NCBI RefSeq assembly: GCF_002157835.1
Contig: NZ_CP020809.1
Location: 1,178,001-1,242,000, forward strand
Origin: Mycobacterium dioxanotrophicus
GTDB lineage: Bacteria > Actinomycetota > Actinomycetes > Mycobacteriales > Mycobacteriaceae
DNA: 64,000 nucleotides
Direction of reading: 5' to 3'
Below the pieces are notes generated by a model that did not search any database, had not been told where the DNA came from, and saw nothing but the letters and a program-made list of their open reading frames with translations. Of this stretch, positions 16,588 through 24,858 are shown in pieces (the first letter of the stretch is position 1; each line of letters opens with the position of its first letter). The position numbers were made by a program, and so were the translations under genes.

Positions 16588-17790
16588 CTAGGATCCGGAT
16601 TTGTCACGGATTGTCACAACCTGCGCGAAACTCTGCGCGGCCACCGCCAGCGCTTCCGGCTTCGGATTCACGTACGTCTGCAGCGTGAACGCCTTCGACG
16701 CGTGACCTAGCCACGCTGAAATGACCGCTATCGGAACACCTTTCAGATGCATCAGCGTCCCGCAGGTATGCCGGGCATCGTGAAGGCGGTGATGACGCAG
16801 GCCGGCGGCTTTCAGGACCCGGGGCCAACGATCCTCGACGGCGTTCGGGGTCAGTGCCGCGCCAGCCTCGTTGACGACGACATACCCGCTCGGTTCGTAC
16901 GCCTCGCCCAGCTTCAACCGATCAGCCGCCTGGATCTTCCGGGTGGCCTTGAGGACCGCAACGAGGTGGTCCGGCAACGGCAACTTGCGGCGCCCGGCGC
17001 GCGACTTCGGCGTCTTCTCGATCTGTTTCTTGCCGCGCTGTAGGCGTGTGTTCTCAACCGTGATGGTCTTCGCGTCAAGATCTATGGCGGACCACCGCAT
17101 CCCGCAGATCTCGCCGAGCCGCAGCCCGGCCAGCGCGAGGTGCCATGCGATGGCGTATCTGTCACCCTCGATGTGCGCCAGCAGGGTTTCCACTTCCGCC
17201 TCTGTGAGTGGGTCTGGTGGCTTCGCGTCACCGTCGATGCGGTCGACGAGCGCGACGACGTTGCGCACCACGTGACCCTGCTTGACCTCGCTGTCCAGAA
17301 CGCTTTCGAGGATTCCCAGTAGGTAGTTGACCGAGCGCGGCGACCACGGCTTGCGGGCCTTGCCCGTGGGGGAGAGCAGCCCGCCGGCGCGCAGCGCGAT
17401 GACGAGGTCGGCGACATGTCGTTTCGTCAGCTTCTGCACCTGGACATCGCCGAGCTGGTCGATCACCACTGAGAACTTCTCGGCGTACCCGTCGACGGTG
17501 GACTCTGCCCTGTCTGCTGCACGCTTCCCGGCGAGCCAGTCATCGATGGCCGCCTTGACGGTGCGCTCGGTTGGGTGGACATAGGTGCCCTTGGCGACGT
17601 CGCCGCGGATCGTGTCGAGCGCGTCCCGGGCTTCGGCCTCGGTGCGGTACCGCTTCCGCAACTGCTTGCGTTTCCCGTCGACCTGGCCGACGTCGACGGT
17701 GAGCTGGTAGCGCACGACGGGGCGGCCGCCGCGGCGCGCAGCAAGTTCGACGCGTTTGATCTGCGGCGGAAGCTGCCGTCGTTCAGCCAT
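16588..17790 (-). CDS. int: Tyrosine integrase
   Basis: A 400-residue site-specific recombinase. It has an N-terminal arm-binding domain (about 1-75), a SAM-like core-binding domain (about 75-180) and a catalytic domain. The catalytic residues are visible: Arg224 in AGLRLGEICG, His337 and Arg340 in LHDARHTCGT, His363 in WLGHASKAF and nucleophile Tyr373 in LQTYVNP. ATG 17790 has AGAAAGGG upstream; the longer frame from 17862 lacks one. It lies next to tRNA-Tyr, the deduced attB, and should catalyse integration there. There is no C-terminal degradation tag, and attP is not inside the repressor, so integration-dependent immunity is unlikely. Confidence 0.96.
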   Translation of the reverse strand: MAERRQLPPQIKRVELAARRGGRPVVRYQLTVDVGQVDGKRKQLRKRYRTEAEARDALDTIRGDVAKGTYVHPTERTVKAAIDDWLAGKRAADRAESTVDGYAEKFSVVIDQLGDVQVQKLTKRHVADLVIALRAGGLLSPTGKARKPWSPRSVNYLLGILESVLDSEVKQGHVVRNVVALVDRIDGDAKPPDPLTEAEVETLLAHIEGDRYAIAWHLALAGLRLGEICGMRWSAIDLDAKTITVENTRLQRGKKQIEKTPKSRAGRRKLPLPDHLVAVLKATRKIQAADRLKLGEAYEPSGYVVVNEAGAALTPNAVEDRWPRVLKAAGLRHHRLHDARHTCGTLMHLKGVPIAVISAWLGHASKAFTLQTYVNPKPEALAVAAQSFAQVVTIRDKSGS

Positions 17791-18133
17791 GGTGAAGCCG
17801 CCCTTTCTGGCGAGGTGATGATTGCTGGGGGCCTGCCCTGCAACGCATGTTTGTGTGGGCATTGGGTGCGAGAAACCGGGTTACCCGCAGCCGGTGTTAG
17901 CTGACGATTTTCGCCCTGCATCTGCGGATAGCTGGTGAAAAAAGATTGCCTGGACGCCCCCCCCCGCGATTTTGCTGATGTCGCTAACCTGGGTTTCTTC
18001 GCGGGTGGGATACGGGGTCAAACGCTTGTTTGAACAACACATATGTAATTTGCTAGGTCGTCAAAAACTTGTCGGGGGAAGGACCTACTGTGTGGTCTCA
18101 CAGGGACTTTTCAGCCGAGGGGATTAGAGGGGA
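17791..18133. other. Non-coding region upstream of integrase
   Basis: A 343-bp region with no convincing gene. It contains a run of nine C (17957-17965), an inverted repeat TCAAAC-GCTT-GTTTGA (18018-18033), a locally AT-rich stretch (18030-18068) and TACTGT (18086-18091), which could be a -10 box. The integrase promoter and recombination-protein binding sites may lie here, but none can be assigned with certainty. Confidence 0.4.
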
Positions 18134-18316
18134 ATGGACGAGCTAGACCGGGTTCACGACCAGATTCAGGACGCCTTAGCGGCGTACCCGCCGGAGGTCT
18201 GGACATTGTTGCAAGCCCGGCTAGTCGCCGACTTTCTTGGCAGCCTTCCGTCGGAACGCCCGAGCCGTCCGTGCCGCGGAGGGCTCGTGCGATCCAGGCG
18301 GCGGCTCAGGGCCTGA
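18134..18316 (+). CDS. Small protein of unknown function
   Basis: A 60-residue reading frame beginning MDELDRVHDQIQDALAAYPP, with purine-rich GAGGGGATTAGAGGGG directly upstream. The first 45 residues look like a real amphipathic helical protein. The last 30 residues are Arg-rich and lie antisense to the end of the repressor gene (96 bp overlap), so the true gene may be marginal. No function can be assigned. Confidence 0.4.
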   Translation: MDELDRVHDQIQDALAAYPPEVWTLLQARLVADFLGSLPSERPSRPCRGGLVRSRRRLRA

Positions 18317-19123
18317 CGTCCTGACTGCCTCCTCGCCGGCATCGTCTGCGCCGGCCTCCTGGCCTTGCTGGCCTTCCGCCGATGCATCCGGTTGCGTCGT
18401 AGTTTCCAGGTCATCGCGTTCTCCTCTGTGAAGGTGCTGCACTGCAGCAACGGCGTTGAACATTTCGTCGATCTCGGAGCGCGCGGCGATTGATGCGTTG
18501 CGTTCCTTGGCCAGCGTTTGGGCGTGCTCTCCCCACCAGGTGGCGATGTGGAGCAGTGGTTGCGCGACGGCGAGCATGAGCCGATCGAGCTCGTCCTGTT
18601 GGCCGTCGGGCAGCTGCTCCTTTGCCCATTCGTGAAGGTCGGCGCCGGCCCGCAGTGACGCGGCGACGTTGGCCGTCAGGTCTCTGATTCGGGCCCATTC
18701 GCGCTGCGACCGATCCCAATCTCGTTGGTGGTACTGGGTGAACACTCGGAGCAGCTCGACGACGGCGCGGCGTTCGCTCGGTCCGAGGTTGTCGACCCCT
18801 GGTGGCAGGACGCTGGCGAACGGGGCGCCGGGGACACCCTGGCCGGCCGCGGCGAACGCCTCCTCGTCTGTGATGCCGGCCAGCCAGGCGATGGCTTTGA
18901 TCGTTGTGGGTGTTGGGACTCCTTGGTATGTGCCGCTACGGATTCGGTTGAGGGTGGTGTGTGACACATCGAAACCGGCTTCGGCTGCGATGTCCGCGAG
19001 GCGTCGACCGGACGCCCCGTTGTGCTTGCCGCTCGCCTGCTCGATGAGCTCGGGGAGCGTGTGTTTCTCGGTCACGCCAGAAATGATGTGCCTCTCTCGT
19101 TCAGTCGTGCCAGACACGCGCAC
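18221..19123 (-). CDS. Putative immunity repressor (HTH)
   Basis: Up to 300 residues. A helix-turn-helix lies at about residues 40-90 (RRLADIAAEAGFDVSHTTLNRI, then TPTTIKAIAWLAGITDEEAF). The middle is helical, and the C-terminal third is acidic and then Arg-rich, ending in RAFRRKAAKKVGD. The minus-strand orientation next to int and opposite a Cro-like gene is the classic lysogeny switch. Start choice is uncertain: GTG 19123, 19117 and 19075 are all in frame and none has a good ribosome site. TTGTCA-type repeats in the adjoining gap are candidate operators. Confidence 0.7.
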   Translation of the reverse strand: MRVSGTTERERHIISGVTEKHTLPELIEQASGKHNGASGRRLADIAAEAGFDVSHTTLNRIRSGTYQGVPTPTTIKAIAWLAGITDEEAFAAAGQGVPGAPFASVLPPGVDNLGPSERRAVVELLRVFTQYHQRDWDRSQREWARIRDLTANVAASLRAGADLHEWAKEQLPDGQQDELDRLMLAVAQPLLHIATWWGEHAQTLAKERNASIAARSEIDEMFNAVAAVQHLHRGERDDLETTTQPDASAEGQQGQEAGADDAGEEAVRTSGPEPPPGSHEPSAARTARAFRRKAAKKVGD

Positions 19124-19127
19124 GAAA

Positions 19128-19245
19128 TTTGTGACAAGTGAATCACGCTCCGCGATGCGACAACCAGCAATCTATCCAGTTGTCATCTTGACGAGTAGAT
19201 GGTTCTTGGTGCACGCTTCACTTGTCAACCCGAAGATTGGAGGCC
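19128..19245. promoter_or_regulatory. Immunity-region operator array
   Basis: The gap between repressor and Cro-like genes holds TGACAAGTG (19132-19140) and its exact inverse CACTTGTCA (19219-19227), plus a half-symmetric TTGTCA-TCT-TGACGA (19180-19194). The TGACAA/TTGTCA unit recurs at 19526-19531 inside the Cro-like gene. These are likely binding sites for the repressor and Cro. Confidence 0.5.
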
Positions 19246-19248
19246 ATG

Positions 19249-19563
19249 ATGGCTAAATCACAACGGCGTAAGCCCCCGCAGCGAAGAAAGGACGTGTGGA
19301 TGCACGTCATAGACGGAGCCCGGATCCGCCGGTGGCGCAAGCAACGTCACTACTCCCAGCGAGAGCTCGCGTTCCTGGTGCGGCGTACCCAGTCGACGAT
19401 CTACCTCATCGAAACCGGGAAGCTGCGGGCCATCAGCGAGGACCTGGCGTTGGCTCTCGCTGCACGGCTCGACGTGCCGTGGGAGGACCTCTTCGAGGCC
19501 CGTGAGGATTCTTTGCCGTCCGATGTGACAACTGGTGCATGTGTCACCAGTCAATCCGCCTGA
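19249..19563 (+). CDS. Cro-like XRE helix-turn-helix protein
   Basis: A 104-residue DNA-binding protein. After a basic N-terminus (AKSQRRKPPQRRKDV) comes an XRE domain at about residues 20-80: IRRWRKQRHYSQRELAFLVRRT, with recognition helix QSTIYLIETGKL and then DLALALAARLDVPWEDLF. It is divergent from the repressor and first in the rightward early operon, so a Cro or early-control role is inferred. ATG 19249 lies 5 nt after GGAGG; an ATG three bases earlier is also possible. The last codons contain the 19531-19551 palindrome. Confidence 0.82.
   Translation: MAKSQRRKPPQRRKDVWMHVIDGARIRRWRKQRHYSQRELAFLVRRTQSTIYLIETGKLRAISEDLALALAARLDVPWEDLFEAREDSLPSDVTTGACVTSQSA
19531..19551. promoter_or_regulatory. 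Palindrome at end of Cro-like gene
   Basis: Perfect 7-bp inverted repeat ACTGGTG-7 nt-CACCAGT, directly preceded by TGTGACA and containing TGTGTCAC. It is 51 bp before the excisionase-like gene. It could be a further repressor site or an operator for the next operon. Confidence 0.4.
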
Positions 19564-19602
19564 CCGCCGAAACCTGGCGACATCAGCAGAAAGGAAAGGT
19601 CT

Positions 19603-19806
19603 GTGCCACAAGAAGAGCCGAGCAGCCCGTTGAGGAAGCTGCTCACCATCCCCGAGGCCGCCGCCGCGCTGCGCGTCGGACGAACCACGGTGTACGAGCT
19701 GTTCAAAACCGGGCTGCTCGGCTCACTACAGGTGGCGGGCCGACGGTTCGTCCCCGTGACGGAGATCGACCGGTTCATCGCCGAGCACACCCAGGTGTCC
19801 GCATGA
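19603..19806 (+). CDS. Excisionase-like (MerR/Xis-type) HTH protein
   Basis: A 67-residue protein with a winged helix of the excisionase/DNA-binding family: KLLTIPEAAAALRVGRTTVY, then ELFKTGLLGSLQVAGRRFV and VTEIDRFIAEH. GTG 19603 has GAAAGGAAAGG about 7 nt upstream. Position early in the rightward operon and close to int suggests the recombination directionality factor. A second protein of the same class is encoded at 34680, so which one directs excision is unclear. Confidence 0.7.
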   Translation: MPQEEPSSPLRKLLTIPEAAAALRVGRTTVYELFKTGLLGSLQVAGRRFVPVTEIDRFIAEHTQVSA

Positions 19807-20216
19807 CCGCCTGCATCACTGATCTGGCTGACGCTGCCGCGGAGCACAATCGTCCGTTCACTGGCGGCGAGGCGCACCGCCGTCTCAACATGTCGTCCAG
19901 GCACTGGCCGATCCCGGCCACCTACGACGCGGCGATCGCTGAGTTGCACGCCACCCGTGAGGAACTCAACGAGGTTCTGGCCGAGCATCACAATTTCGGG
20001 CCGCTACTCCGGTCGGCGTGCGAGGCGAACGCCGCCATCGCACGCGAGTTCACCGAACTGCTAGGGGACCGCGAGCAGGTCCGCGATGAGCGAGATGAGC
20101 TGCAGGTCCGCGTCGACGAACTGACTGCCGAACTGGAGGAGGTGCGGGAGAGACTGGACTTCCTCGGTAAGGAACCCGTGCCGTCGTCTCGCGACCGTGC
20201 GGCGGTGACGCCGTGA
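19803..20216 (+). CDS. Coiled-coil protein of unknown function
   Basis: A 137-residue early phage protein. From about residue 35 to 125 it is strongly helical with heptad-like Leu/Val/Glu/Arg spacing (ELLGDREQVRDERDELQVR, LTAELEEVRERLDFL), a likely coiled coil. The start ATG overlaps the previous stop (ATGA). No function is recognised. Confidence 0.65.
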   Translation: MTACITDLADAAAEHNRPFTGGEAHRRLNMSSRHWPIPATYDAAIAELHATREELNEVLAEHHNFGPLLRSACEANAAIAREFTELLGDREQVRDERDELQVRVDELTAELEEVRERLDFLGKEPVPSSRDRAAVTP

Positions 20217-20947
20217 TCACCGACCTGATGCGTGGCGCAGCCGATTTCATCGACGCGGTCAACCAGGCGCTCGAGGAACGTCGCGCGGGCTTCTCTGAGC
20301 GTGAGGCCGGCGACTATCTCGACGCCGCCGGGCTGGCCGACTCGATGGTGCCAGACGAGTTCGCCGACGATGTGGTCGACGCCGAGGTGCACTGCCCTGG
20401 TTGCAAGTGCCCGTCGTACTGCGGGTGCGGCCGCGAGATCTATAGCGAGCCCGAAGGTCCCGACGGCCCGACGTATTGGTTCCACAGCGACGACGATTCG
20501 CCGATCACCTGGGGGTGCGCGACGGTCCGCGACGGATTTACTTCCCCTGCTGCTGCCGATGGTTGTGGTCGATCGGGTGGTGCTGATCTGGACACGGGCT
20601 CGGCAGAGTCGCGGTGGCAGCAGCAGGGGGACCGGCGGGCCGAGGATGTGCCACCGTGCGGCGTCTATCTCGCCGGTGATGCTCTGCCGATTCGACCTGC
20701 TAACCCAATTTTCTGCGAGCTTCCCGCAGCGCATGCGGGAGAACACATCTCGTACAAGCACCCCGACCGGGCGATCGTCCGGTGGCCCAACGCACCTGTC
20801 TCGGTGTCCCACGAGGACCTGGCCGCGCACGTCGCCGCGTCGATTCGCGAGTTCCGGATGTCCCACGCAGGGAACTTCGAAGATGCCGCCGACTTCATCG
20901 CCAGTGGCCTTCTCGCCGACCACTCCATCGCTCTCCGAAGCAAGTAG
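20213..20947 (+). CDS. Unknown protein with Cys-rich zinc-ribbon-like segment
   Basis: A 244-residue protein. Near residue 60 it carries HCPGCKCPSYCGCG, a cluster of Cys that could bind zinc, followed by an acidic stretch. A second Cys pair occurs later (PPCGVYLAG, PIFCELPAAHAGEHIS), similar to small zinc-binding domains in actinophages. GTG 20213 overlaps the preceding stop. No function is recognised. Confidence 0.6.
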   Translation: MITDLMRGAADFIDAVNQALEERRAGFSEREAGDYLDAAGLADSMVPDEFADDVVDAEVHCPGCKCPSYCGCGREIYSEPEGPDGPTYWFHSDDDSPITWGCATVRDGFTSPAAADGCGRSGGADLDTGSAESRWQQQGDRRAEDVPPCGVYLAGDALPIRPANPIFCELPAAHAGEHISYKHPDRAIVRWPNAPVSVSHEDLAAHVAASIREFRMSHAGNFEDAADFIASGLLADHSIALRSK

Positions 20948-21013
20948 GGCCCCGTGCTGCGTCACCAGCTCGGAGCCCACGACACCAGCAACACCCCATC
21001 GAAAGGAACGCCA

Positions 21014-21295
21014 GTGCCAACCGCAGAGTCTACCTATCAGATCAACGAGCGCGAGGACGGCGCGTTGGTCGCCACCGTCGAGCGCCCGGAGTGGCCCGAG
21101 GTGCCGAGGCAGGTCGGTGTGGCGATGCCGCACCCGTCCGGCGAACGCTGGCTCGTGATCGTCTGGGACGAGAACGCTGGCAGCGCTGACTTTCTCGCCG
21201 AGGACCGGGCAGCGGCGTTACAGGTCTTGGATTTTCACGCTGCCCTGGTGGCGCGTCTCGTCGAGGCCCGTGAGAATGCGGCGGTGTCGGCGTGA
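21014..21295 (+). CDS. Small phage protein, unknown
   Basis: A 93-residue protein with alternating beta-type segments (TYQINEREDGALVATVERP, ERWLVIVWDENAGSADF) and a C-terminal helix. GTG 21014 has GAAAGGAACG about 4 nt upstream, so the open frame before it is not used. No known family is recognised. Confidence 0.6.
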   Translation: MPTAESTYQINEREDGALVATVERPEWPEVPRQVGVAMPHPSGERWLVIVWDENAGSADFLAEDRAAALQVLDFHAALVARLVEARENAAVSA

Positions 21296-21678
21296 CGGCG
21301 CGAGCAGTGCGCCGAGGCCTGGCGCTCATCGTCTACGGCGCGATCCTCGCCGGCGTCGGAACCCTGTGGGCCGCAGGCACAGCGAAGGCCTCGCCGAACG
21401 TGGGTTGCGAGACGATCGCCGCGCCGGGCCTGCTTGCCTGGGGGCAGAAACGCACCATCTGCGACTCGCCCCGCAACGCGGACGGCAGCTGGTGGCGCAC
21501 CCGGCAGTATTGGACGCCGGCGCATTACGTGCCGGTGTCGTGCTACCGGTGGTCCTGCTCGGGTGGCTACCCGGTCGGTGACAGCGTCGCACGCTACGAG
21601 GAGTACGCGGTCACCGACGCCACGGTCCTACCGGATGAACCTGGTTGGCTGCCAACCGGATCGGTGGTCATCCGATGA
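21292..21678 (+). CDS. Small exported Cys-containing protein
   Basis: A 128-residue protein with a hydrophobic N-terminus (RRGLALIVYGAILAGVGTLWAAG) ending near AKAS, a plausible signal peptide. The mature part has four Cys (GCETIA, TICDSP, SCYRWSCSG) and many Trp and Tyr, as in disulfide-stabilised secreted proteins such as the CDGP-type proteins of mycobacteria and their phages. GTG 21292 overlaps the previous stop. A surface or periplasmic role during lysogeny is possible but unproven. Confidence 0.6.
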   Translation: MTARAVRRGLALIVYGAILAGVGTLWAAGTAKASPNVGCETIAAPGLLAWGQKRTICDSPRNADGSWWRTRQYWTPAHYVPVSCYRWSCSGGYPVGDSVARYEEYAVTDATVLPDEPGWLPTGSVVIR

Positions 21679-21929
21679 CGGCACTGCAACCGGTGTGGAC
21701 GCCGGCCGATTTCGACGCCACCGTTGCGGCCGCCGCGCTGCACGAGCCGGTCGCAGCGGTCCCTGCCGCGACGCGTGGCCGCCGATACCGGGGCAGGCAC
21801 CGCGCCAATAGGTTCAGCCGACGAGTCACCGACCTGCAGACCGAGATCCGGGAGGAGCAGGCGTACGACGAGTTCAGACGAAACCTGGCCTTCGTTCTCA
21901 GGTCGCTCAGACCAGGCGGTGCGCAGTGA
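21675..21929 (+). CDS. Small basic phage protein, unknown
   Basis: An 84-residue protein with a basic middle (TRGRRYRGRHRANRFSRR) and a helical C-terminus. The ATG overlaps the preceding stop. Nothing identifies its function. Confidence 0.5.
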   Translation: MTALQPVWTPADFDATVAAAALHEPVAAVPAATRGRRYRGRHRANRFSRRVTDLQTEIREEQAYDEFRRNLAFVLRSLRPGGAQ

Positions 21930-22204
21930 AGCCGCCGGTGGTTGACCAGACGCTGGACTCGAACCTCGATCGCGTCGCCGAGGTGGCGCTGGGGTTGGCG
22001 GTGAAGATCCGCGACGACGACCCTCGTCGGCTGTTCGAGGAGTTGCGGTTGTTGGCGCAACGCTATCCGGCGAAATACGCCCAGATCACCATGGCGCTCG
22101 CGGCTTTCGTAAATCCCGATGAGGGCACGGTTGCGCTGCAGGAGCGCGTGGAGGCCATCACGGAGTCGCGCGTGGGGCGGCACATGTCGGCGGTGGCGTC
22201 GTGA
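21926..22204 (+). CDS. Small helical phage protein, unknown
   Basis: A 92-residue, mostly helical protein (ARRLFEEL-type amphipathic segments, e.g. DDDPRRLFEELRLLAQRYP). It starts at a GTG overlapping the previous stop and ends overlapping the next start. No family is recognised. Confidence 0.5.
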   Translation: MKPPVVDQTLDSNLDRVAEVALGLAVKIRDDDPRRLFEELRLLAQRYPAKYAQITMALAAFVNPDEGTVALQERVEAITESRVGRHMSAVAS

Positions 22205-22566
22205 CGCGCGCGTTGTGGCTCGCCGCTTGGGTCTTCGGCGCGCTGGCCTACATCGGGCTGGCGGTGTGTCTGCCGCTGTTCGTGACGGCCGCGATCCTTT
22301 CCGCCGCATCGGTATTGGCGTGGGGTTTCCGTGTCCACCCGGACCCCGACGAATGGGCCAACGACGAGTGGTGGACAGACGAATCGGAAGAACAAGCAAG
22401 GGGTGAATCGGTGATGGCGTACGAATTCGAGTCCGACGAGTGGGCGAGGGCCAACCACCAGCTGTCCGAGATGGACCGCGCCACAACGGCGATCAGCACC
22501 CGCCAGTCGGTCGGGATGTGCGGCGACCTGGACGACGTGCGATACGGGGGAGCCGACTACCGATGA
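22201..22566 (+). CDS. Small membrane protein of the early operon
   Basis: A 121-residue protein with two adjacent hydrophobic segments in the first 45 residues (ALWLAAWVFGALAYIGLAVC, then LFVTAAILSAASVLAWGF). An acidic cytoplasmic-type tail follows (PDPDEWANDEWWTDESEEQ). It may act at the cell membrane early in infection, for example in exclusion, but no homologue is recognised. It overlaps its neighbours at both ends. Confidence 0.55.
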   Translation: MTRALWLAAWVFGALAYIGLAVCLPLFVTAAILSAASVLAWGFRVHPDPDEWANDEWWTDESEEQARGESVMAYEFESDEWARANHQLSEMDRATTAISTRQSVGMCGDLDDVRYGGADYR

Positions 22567-23480
22567 CCGCCGCGACCATGAAAGACGGTCTCCACCGGGT
22601 CGTTCCGGAAGAGGTCTACCACGCTGACCGTGGATCGCTCTCGGTGTCGGGCGCGAAGCTGCTGCTGCCGCCCAGCTGCCCGGCCAAATTCCGGTGGGCC
22701 ATGGACAACGAGCGGAAACCCAAGAAGGAATGGGACTTCGGGCACGTCGCCCACCATTTGATCCTCGGCAAGGGCGCCGAGTTCGCGGTGCTGGATCCAG
22801 CGGTGCACGGGCTCAAAGCCGACGGCACGATGTCGGAGAAACCGACGGCGACCACCAAGTGGAGGAACGCGGCCGCCGAGGCGCGCGAGCGTGGCCAGGT
22901 CCCGATCTCGCTGAGTGACCACAGCGCAGCCGAAATGCTGGCCGCCAGCGTGCTGCAGCACCCGGCGGCCGGCCCGATCTTCCGTGACGGTGACGCCGAA
23001 GTCAGCCTCTACCACACCGATCCGGAGACCGGTGTGCAGAAGCGGGGCCGGGTCGACTGGCTCGAACCAAACGGCGACATCGACGACGTGAAGACCAGCA
23101 CCACCGCAAACCCGGCCGAGTTGGTCCGGAAGTTCTGGACGCTCAGCTACTTCATGCAGGCGGCCTGGTACCGGGATCTCGTCATCGCGCTGGGTATCGC
23201 GGAGAACCCGCGGTTCCGGTTCGTGGTGGTGGAGAAAGAACCGCCGTTCGTCGTGACGGTCGTGGAGTACGACGACCAGGCCATCGCCGAGGGGCAGCGG
23301 CTCAACCGTGAGGCCATCCGCCTCTATGCCGAGTGCCAGGAGCGCGGTGTGTGGCCGGGCTACAGCGACGACGTCGTGACCATCAGCCTGCCCGGCTGGG
23401 CCGCCCGTGAGGCCGAGGCCGCAGTGACGCAACAAGAAGCAGAACACCTCATTGCCGAATTGGAAGGGATCTATCAGTGA
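22563..23480 (+). CDS. recE: RecE-like exonuclease (PD-(D/E)XK)
   Basis: A 305-residue nuclease of the phage exonuclease VIII/Cas4-like fold. N-terminal signature: YHADRGSLSVSGAKLLLPP, then FGHVAHHLILGKG. The active-site strand pair is KRGRVDWLEPNGDIDDVKTS, which supplies the Asp and the Asp-X-Lys catalytic residues, followed by the helix with YFMQAAWYRDL. It should resect double-strand ends to leave single strands for RecT, whose gene overlaps its stop. ATG 22563 overlaps the preceding stop; a longer upstream frame is not used. Confidence 0.88.
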   Translation: MTAATMKDGLHRVVPEEVYHADRGSLSVSGAKLLLPPSCPAKFRWAMDNERKPKKEWDFGHVAHHLILGKGAEFAVLDPAVHGLKADGTMSEKPTATTKWRNAAAEARERGQVPISLSDHSAAEMLAASVLQHPAAGPIFRDGDAEVSLYHTDPETGVQKRGRVDWLEPNGDIDDVKTSTTANPAELVRKFWTLSYFMQAAWYRDLVIALGIAENPRFRFVVVEKEPPFVVTVVEYDDQAIAEGQRLNREAIRLYAECQERGVWPGYSDDVVTISLPGWAAREAEAAVTQQEAEHLIAELEGIYQ

Positions 23481-24475
23481 CAAGCGCCGAAGTGGTTCGC
23501 CAGACACCGCAGCAGAAGACGCTCGCCAAGCTCATCACCGACATGACGCCAGAGTTGGCGAAGGCGTTGCCGAGGCACGTCACCCCCGAACGTATGGCGC
23601 GCATCGCCGTCACGGTTGTGCGGGCGACACCGAAGCTGGCGGAGTGCTCGCCCGCGTCGTTCCTGGGTGCGCTGCTCACGGCCAGCCAGCTGGGGTTGGA
23701 GCCGGGCCCGACTGGTGAGGCGTATTTCGTGCCGTACAAGCAGACGTGCACGTTCATCCCGGGTTATCGGGGCTTGATCAAGCTGGCCCGCCAGTCGGGT
23801 CAGGTGTCCGACATCTACGCCGAAATCGTCTACGCCAACGACAAGTTCAAGGTCACGCGTGGTCTGCAGCGCAACATCGAGCATGAGGAAGCGGCCGACC
23901 GCAACAACCGCGGCAAGCCGACTGACGTGTACGCGGTGGCGAAGTTCAAGGACGGGACCACCACGTTCGTCACGATGACGGTCAACGAGGTCGAGGCGAT
24001 CCGCAGGCGGTCGATGGCGGCGAATAACGGTCCGTGGGTGACGGACTGGGAAGCGATGGCCAAGAAGACCGCGGTGCGGCAGTTGTCGAAGTGGTTGCCG
24101 TTGTCGGCGGAGTTCAATAGCGCTGTGTCGCTGGACGGCACGGTCCGCACCGATGTGGGCCCACTGGTGGATGCGCAGACGGAGTTCATCGACGGCGAGG
24201 TGGTTCCGTCCGGGCAGCCGGAGATCGCCGCGTCGGCCGAGACTCCCGCCGATGACCCGCAGATGGTTGACGGCGAGCCGACCCAGATCCGCATGGCCAC
24301 GAAGGCGCAACTCACCAGGCTGGCGCAGATCCAGAAGTCGGAGAAGTACGACTCCGACGACGAGTGGTTTTCCTACCTCGGTGATGCGGCTGGGGTGAAG
24401 GCTAGGCGTACGGCTGATGTGACGTACGACGAAGCCGCCGCGGTTATTTCGCTGTTCGACGGGCCGGAGCAGTGA
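23477..24475 (+). CDS. recT: RecT single-strand annealing protein
   Basis: A 332-residue protein that matches RecT over residues about 20-215: MARIAVTVVRATPKLAECSP, SFLGALLTASQLGLEPGPTG, FIPGYRGLIKLARQSGQV, and WVTDWEAMAKKTAVRQLSKW. It coats and anneals single strands made by RecE. The C-terminal 100 residues are acidic and less conserved. GTG 23477 overlaps the recE stop, coupling the pair, as in RecET mycobacteriophages. Confidence 0.93.
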   Translation: MTSAEVVRQTPQQKTLAKLITDMTPELAKALPRHVTPERMARIAVTVVRATPKLAECSPASFLGALLTASQLGLEPGPTGEAYFVPYKQTCTFIPGYRGLIKLARQSGQVSDIYAEIVYANDKFKVTRGLQRNIEHEEAADRNNRGKPTDVYAVAKFKDGTTTFVTMTVNEVEAIRRRSMAANNGPWVTDWEAMAKKTAVRQLSKWLPLSAEFNSAVSLDGTVRTDVGPLVDAQTEFIDGEVVPSGQPEIAASAETPADDPQMVDGEPTQIRMATKAQLTRLAQIQKSEKYDSDDEWFSYLGDAAGVKARRTADVTYDEAAAVISLFDGPEQ

Positions 24476-24858
24476 CGGCCCTGAGCGTGGTGGAGGCGTA
24501 CTCCATCGTCCACTGCGGGGAATGCGGTGTGCCGTTCGCGCTCAACGATGACTTCATCCGCGAGCGCAGGAGGGACCACCGGACGTGGTACTGCCCGAAC
24601 GGCCACAGCCGCTACTACCCCGAGAAAAACGAGACCGAGGTGGCGAAGGCTGCAGTGGCTCGGCTCGAGCGGCAGTTGGCCAACCGGGATGAGGATCTGC
24701 GCGCGGCGAAGGCGGCGCACGCGGTAACGAAGGGCAAGTTGACCAAGACGCGCAACCGGATCGCCAAGGGTGTGTGCCCCTGCTGCAACCGGTCTTTCGC
24801 GAATCTCGGTCAGCACATGGCCAACAAGCACCCGGAGTTCGCGGAGGCGTCGAAATGA
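24472..24858 (+). CDS. Zinc-finger protein (two Cys/His sites)
   Basis: A 128-residue protein. An N-terminal zinc ribbon uses HCGECGVPF and YCPNGHSRYY. A coiled-coil linker (KAAVARLERQLANRDEDL) follows, then a C-terminal C2H2-type finger CPCCNRSFANLGQHMANKH. It probably binds nucleic acid. It follows recT with a GTGA overlap, so it may serve recombination, but that is only positional inference. Confidence 0.7.
   Translation: MTALSVVEAYSIVHCGECGVPFALNDDFIRERRRDHRTWYCPNGHSRYYPEKNETEVAKAAVARLERQLANRDEDLRAAKAAHAVTKGKLTKTRNRIAKGVCPCCNRSFANLGQHMANKHPEFAEASK

Noticed and set aside
17957..17965. Run of nine C as a possible phase-variable tract
   Set aside because: It lies outside any gene and too far from a start to act as a contingency locus; homopolymers in GC-rich DNA can also be sequencing errors.
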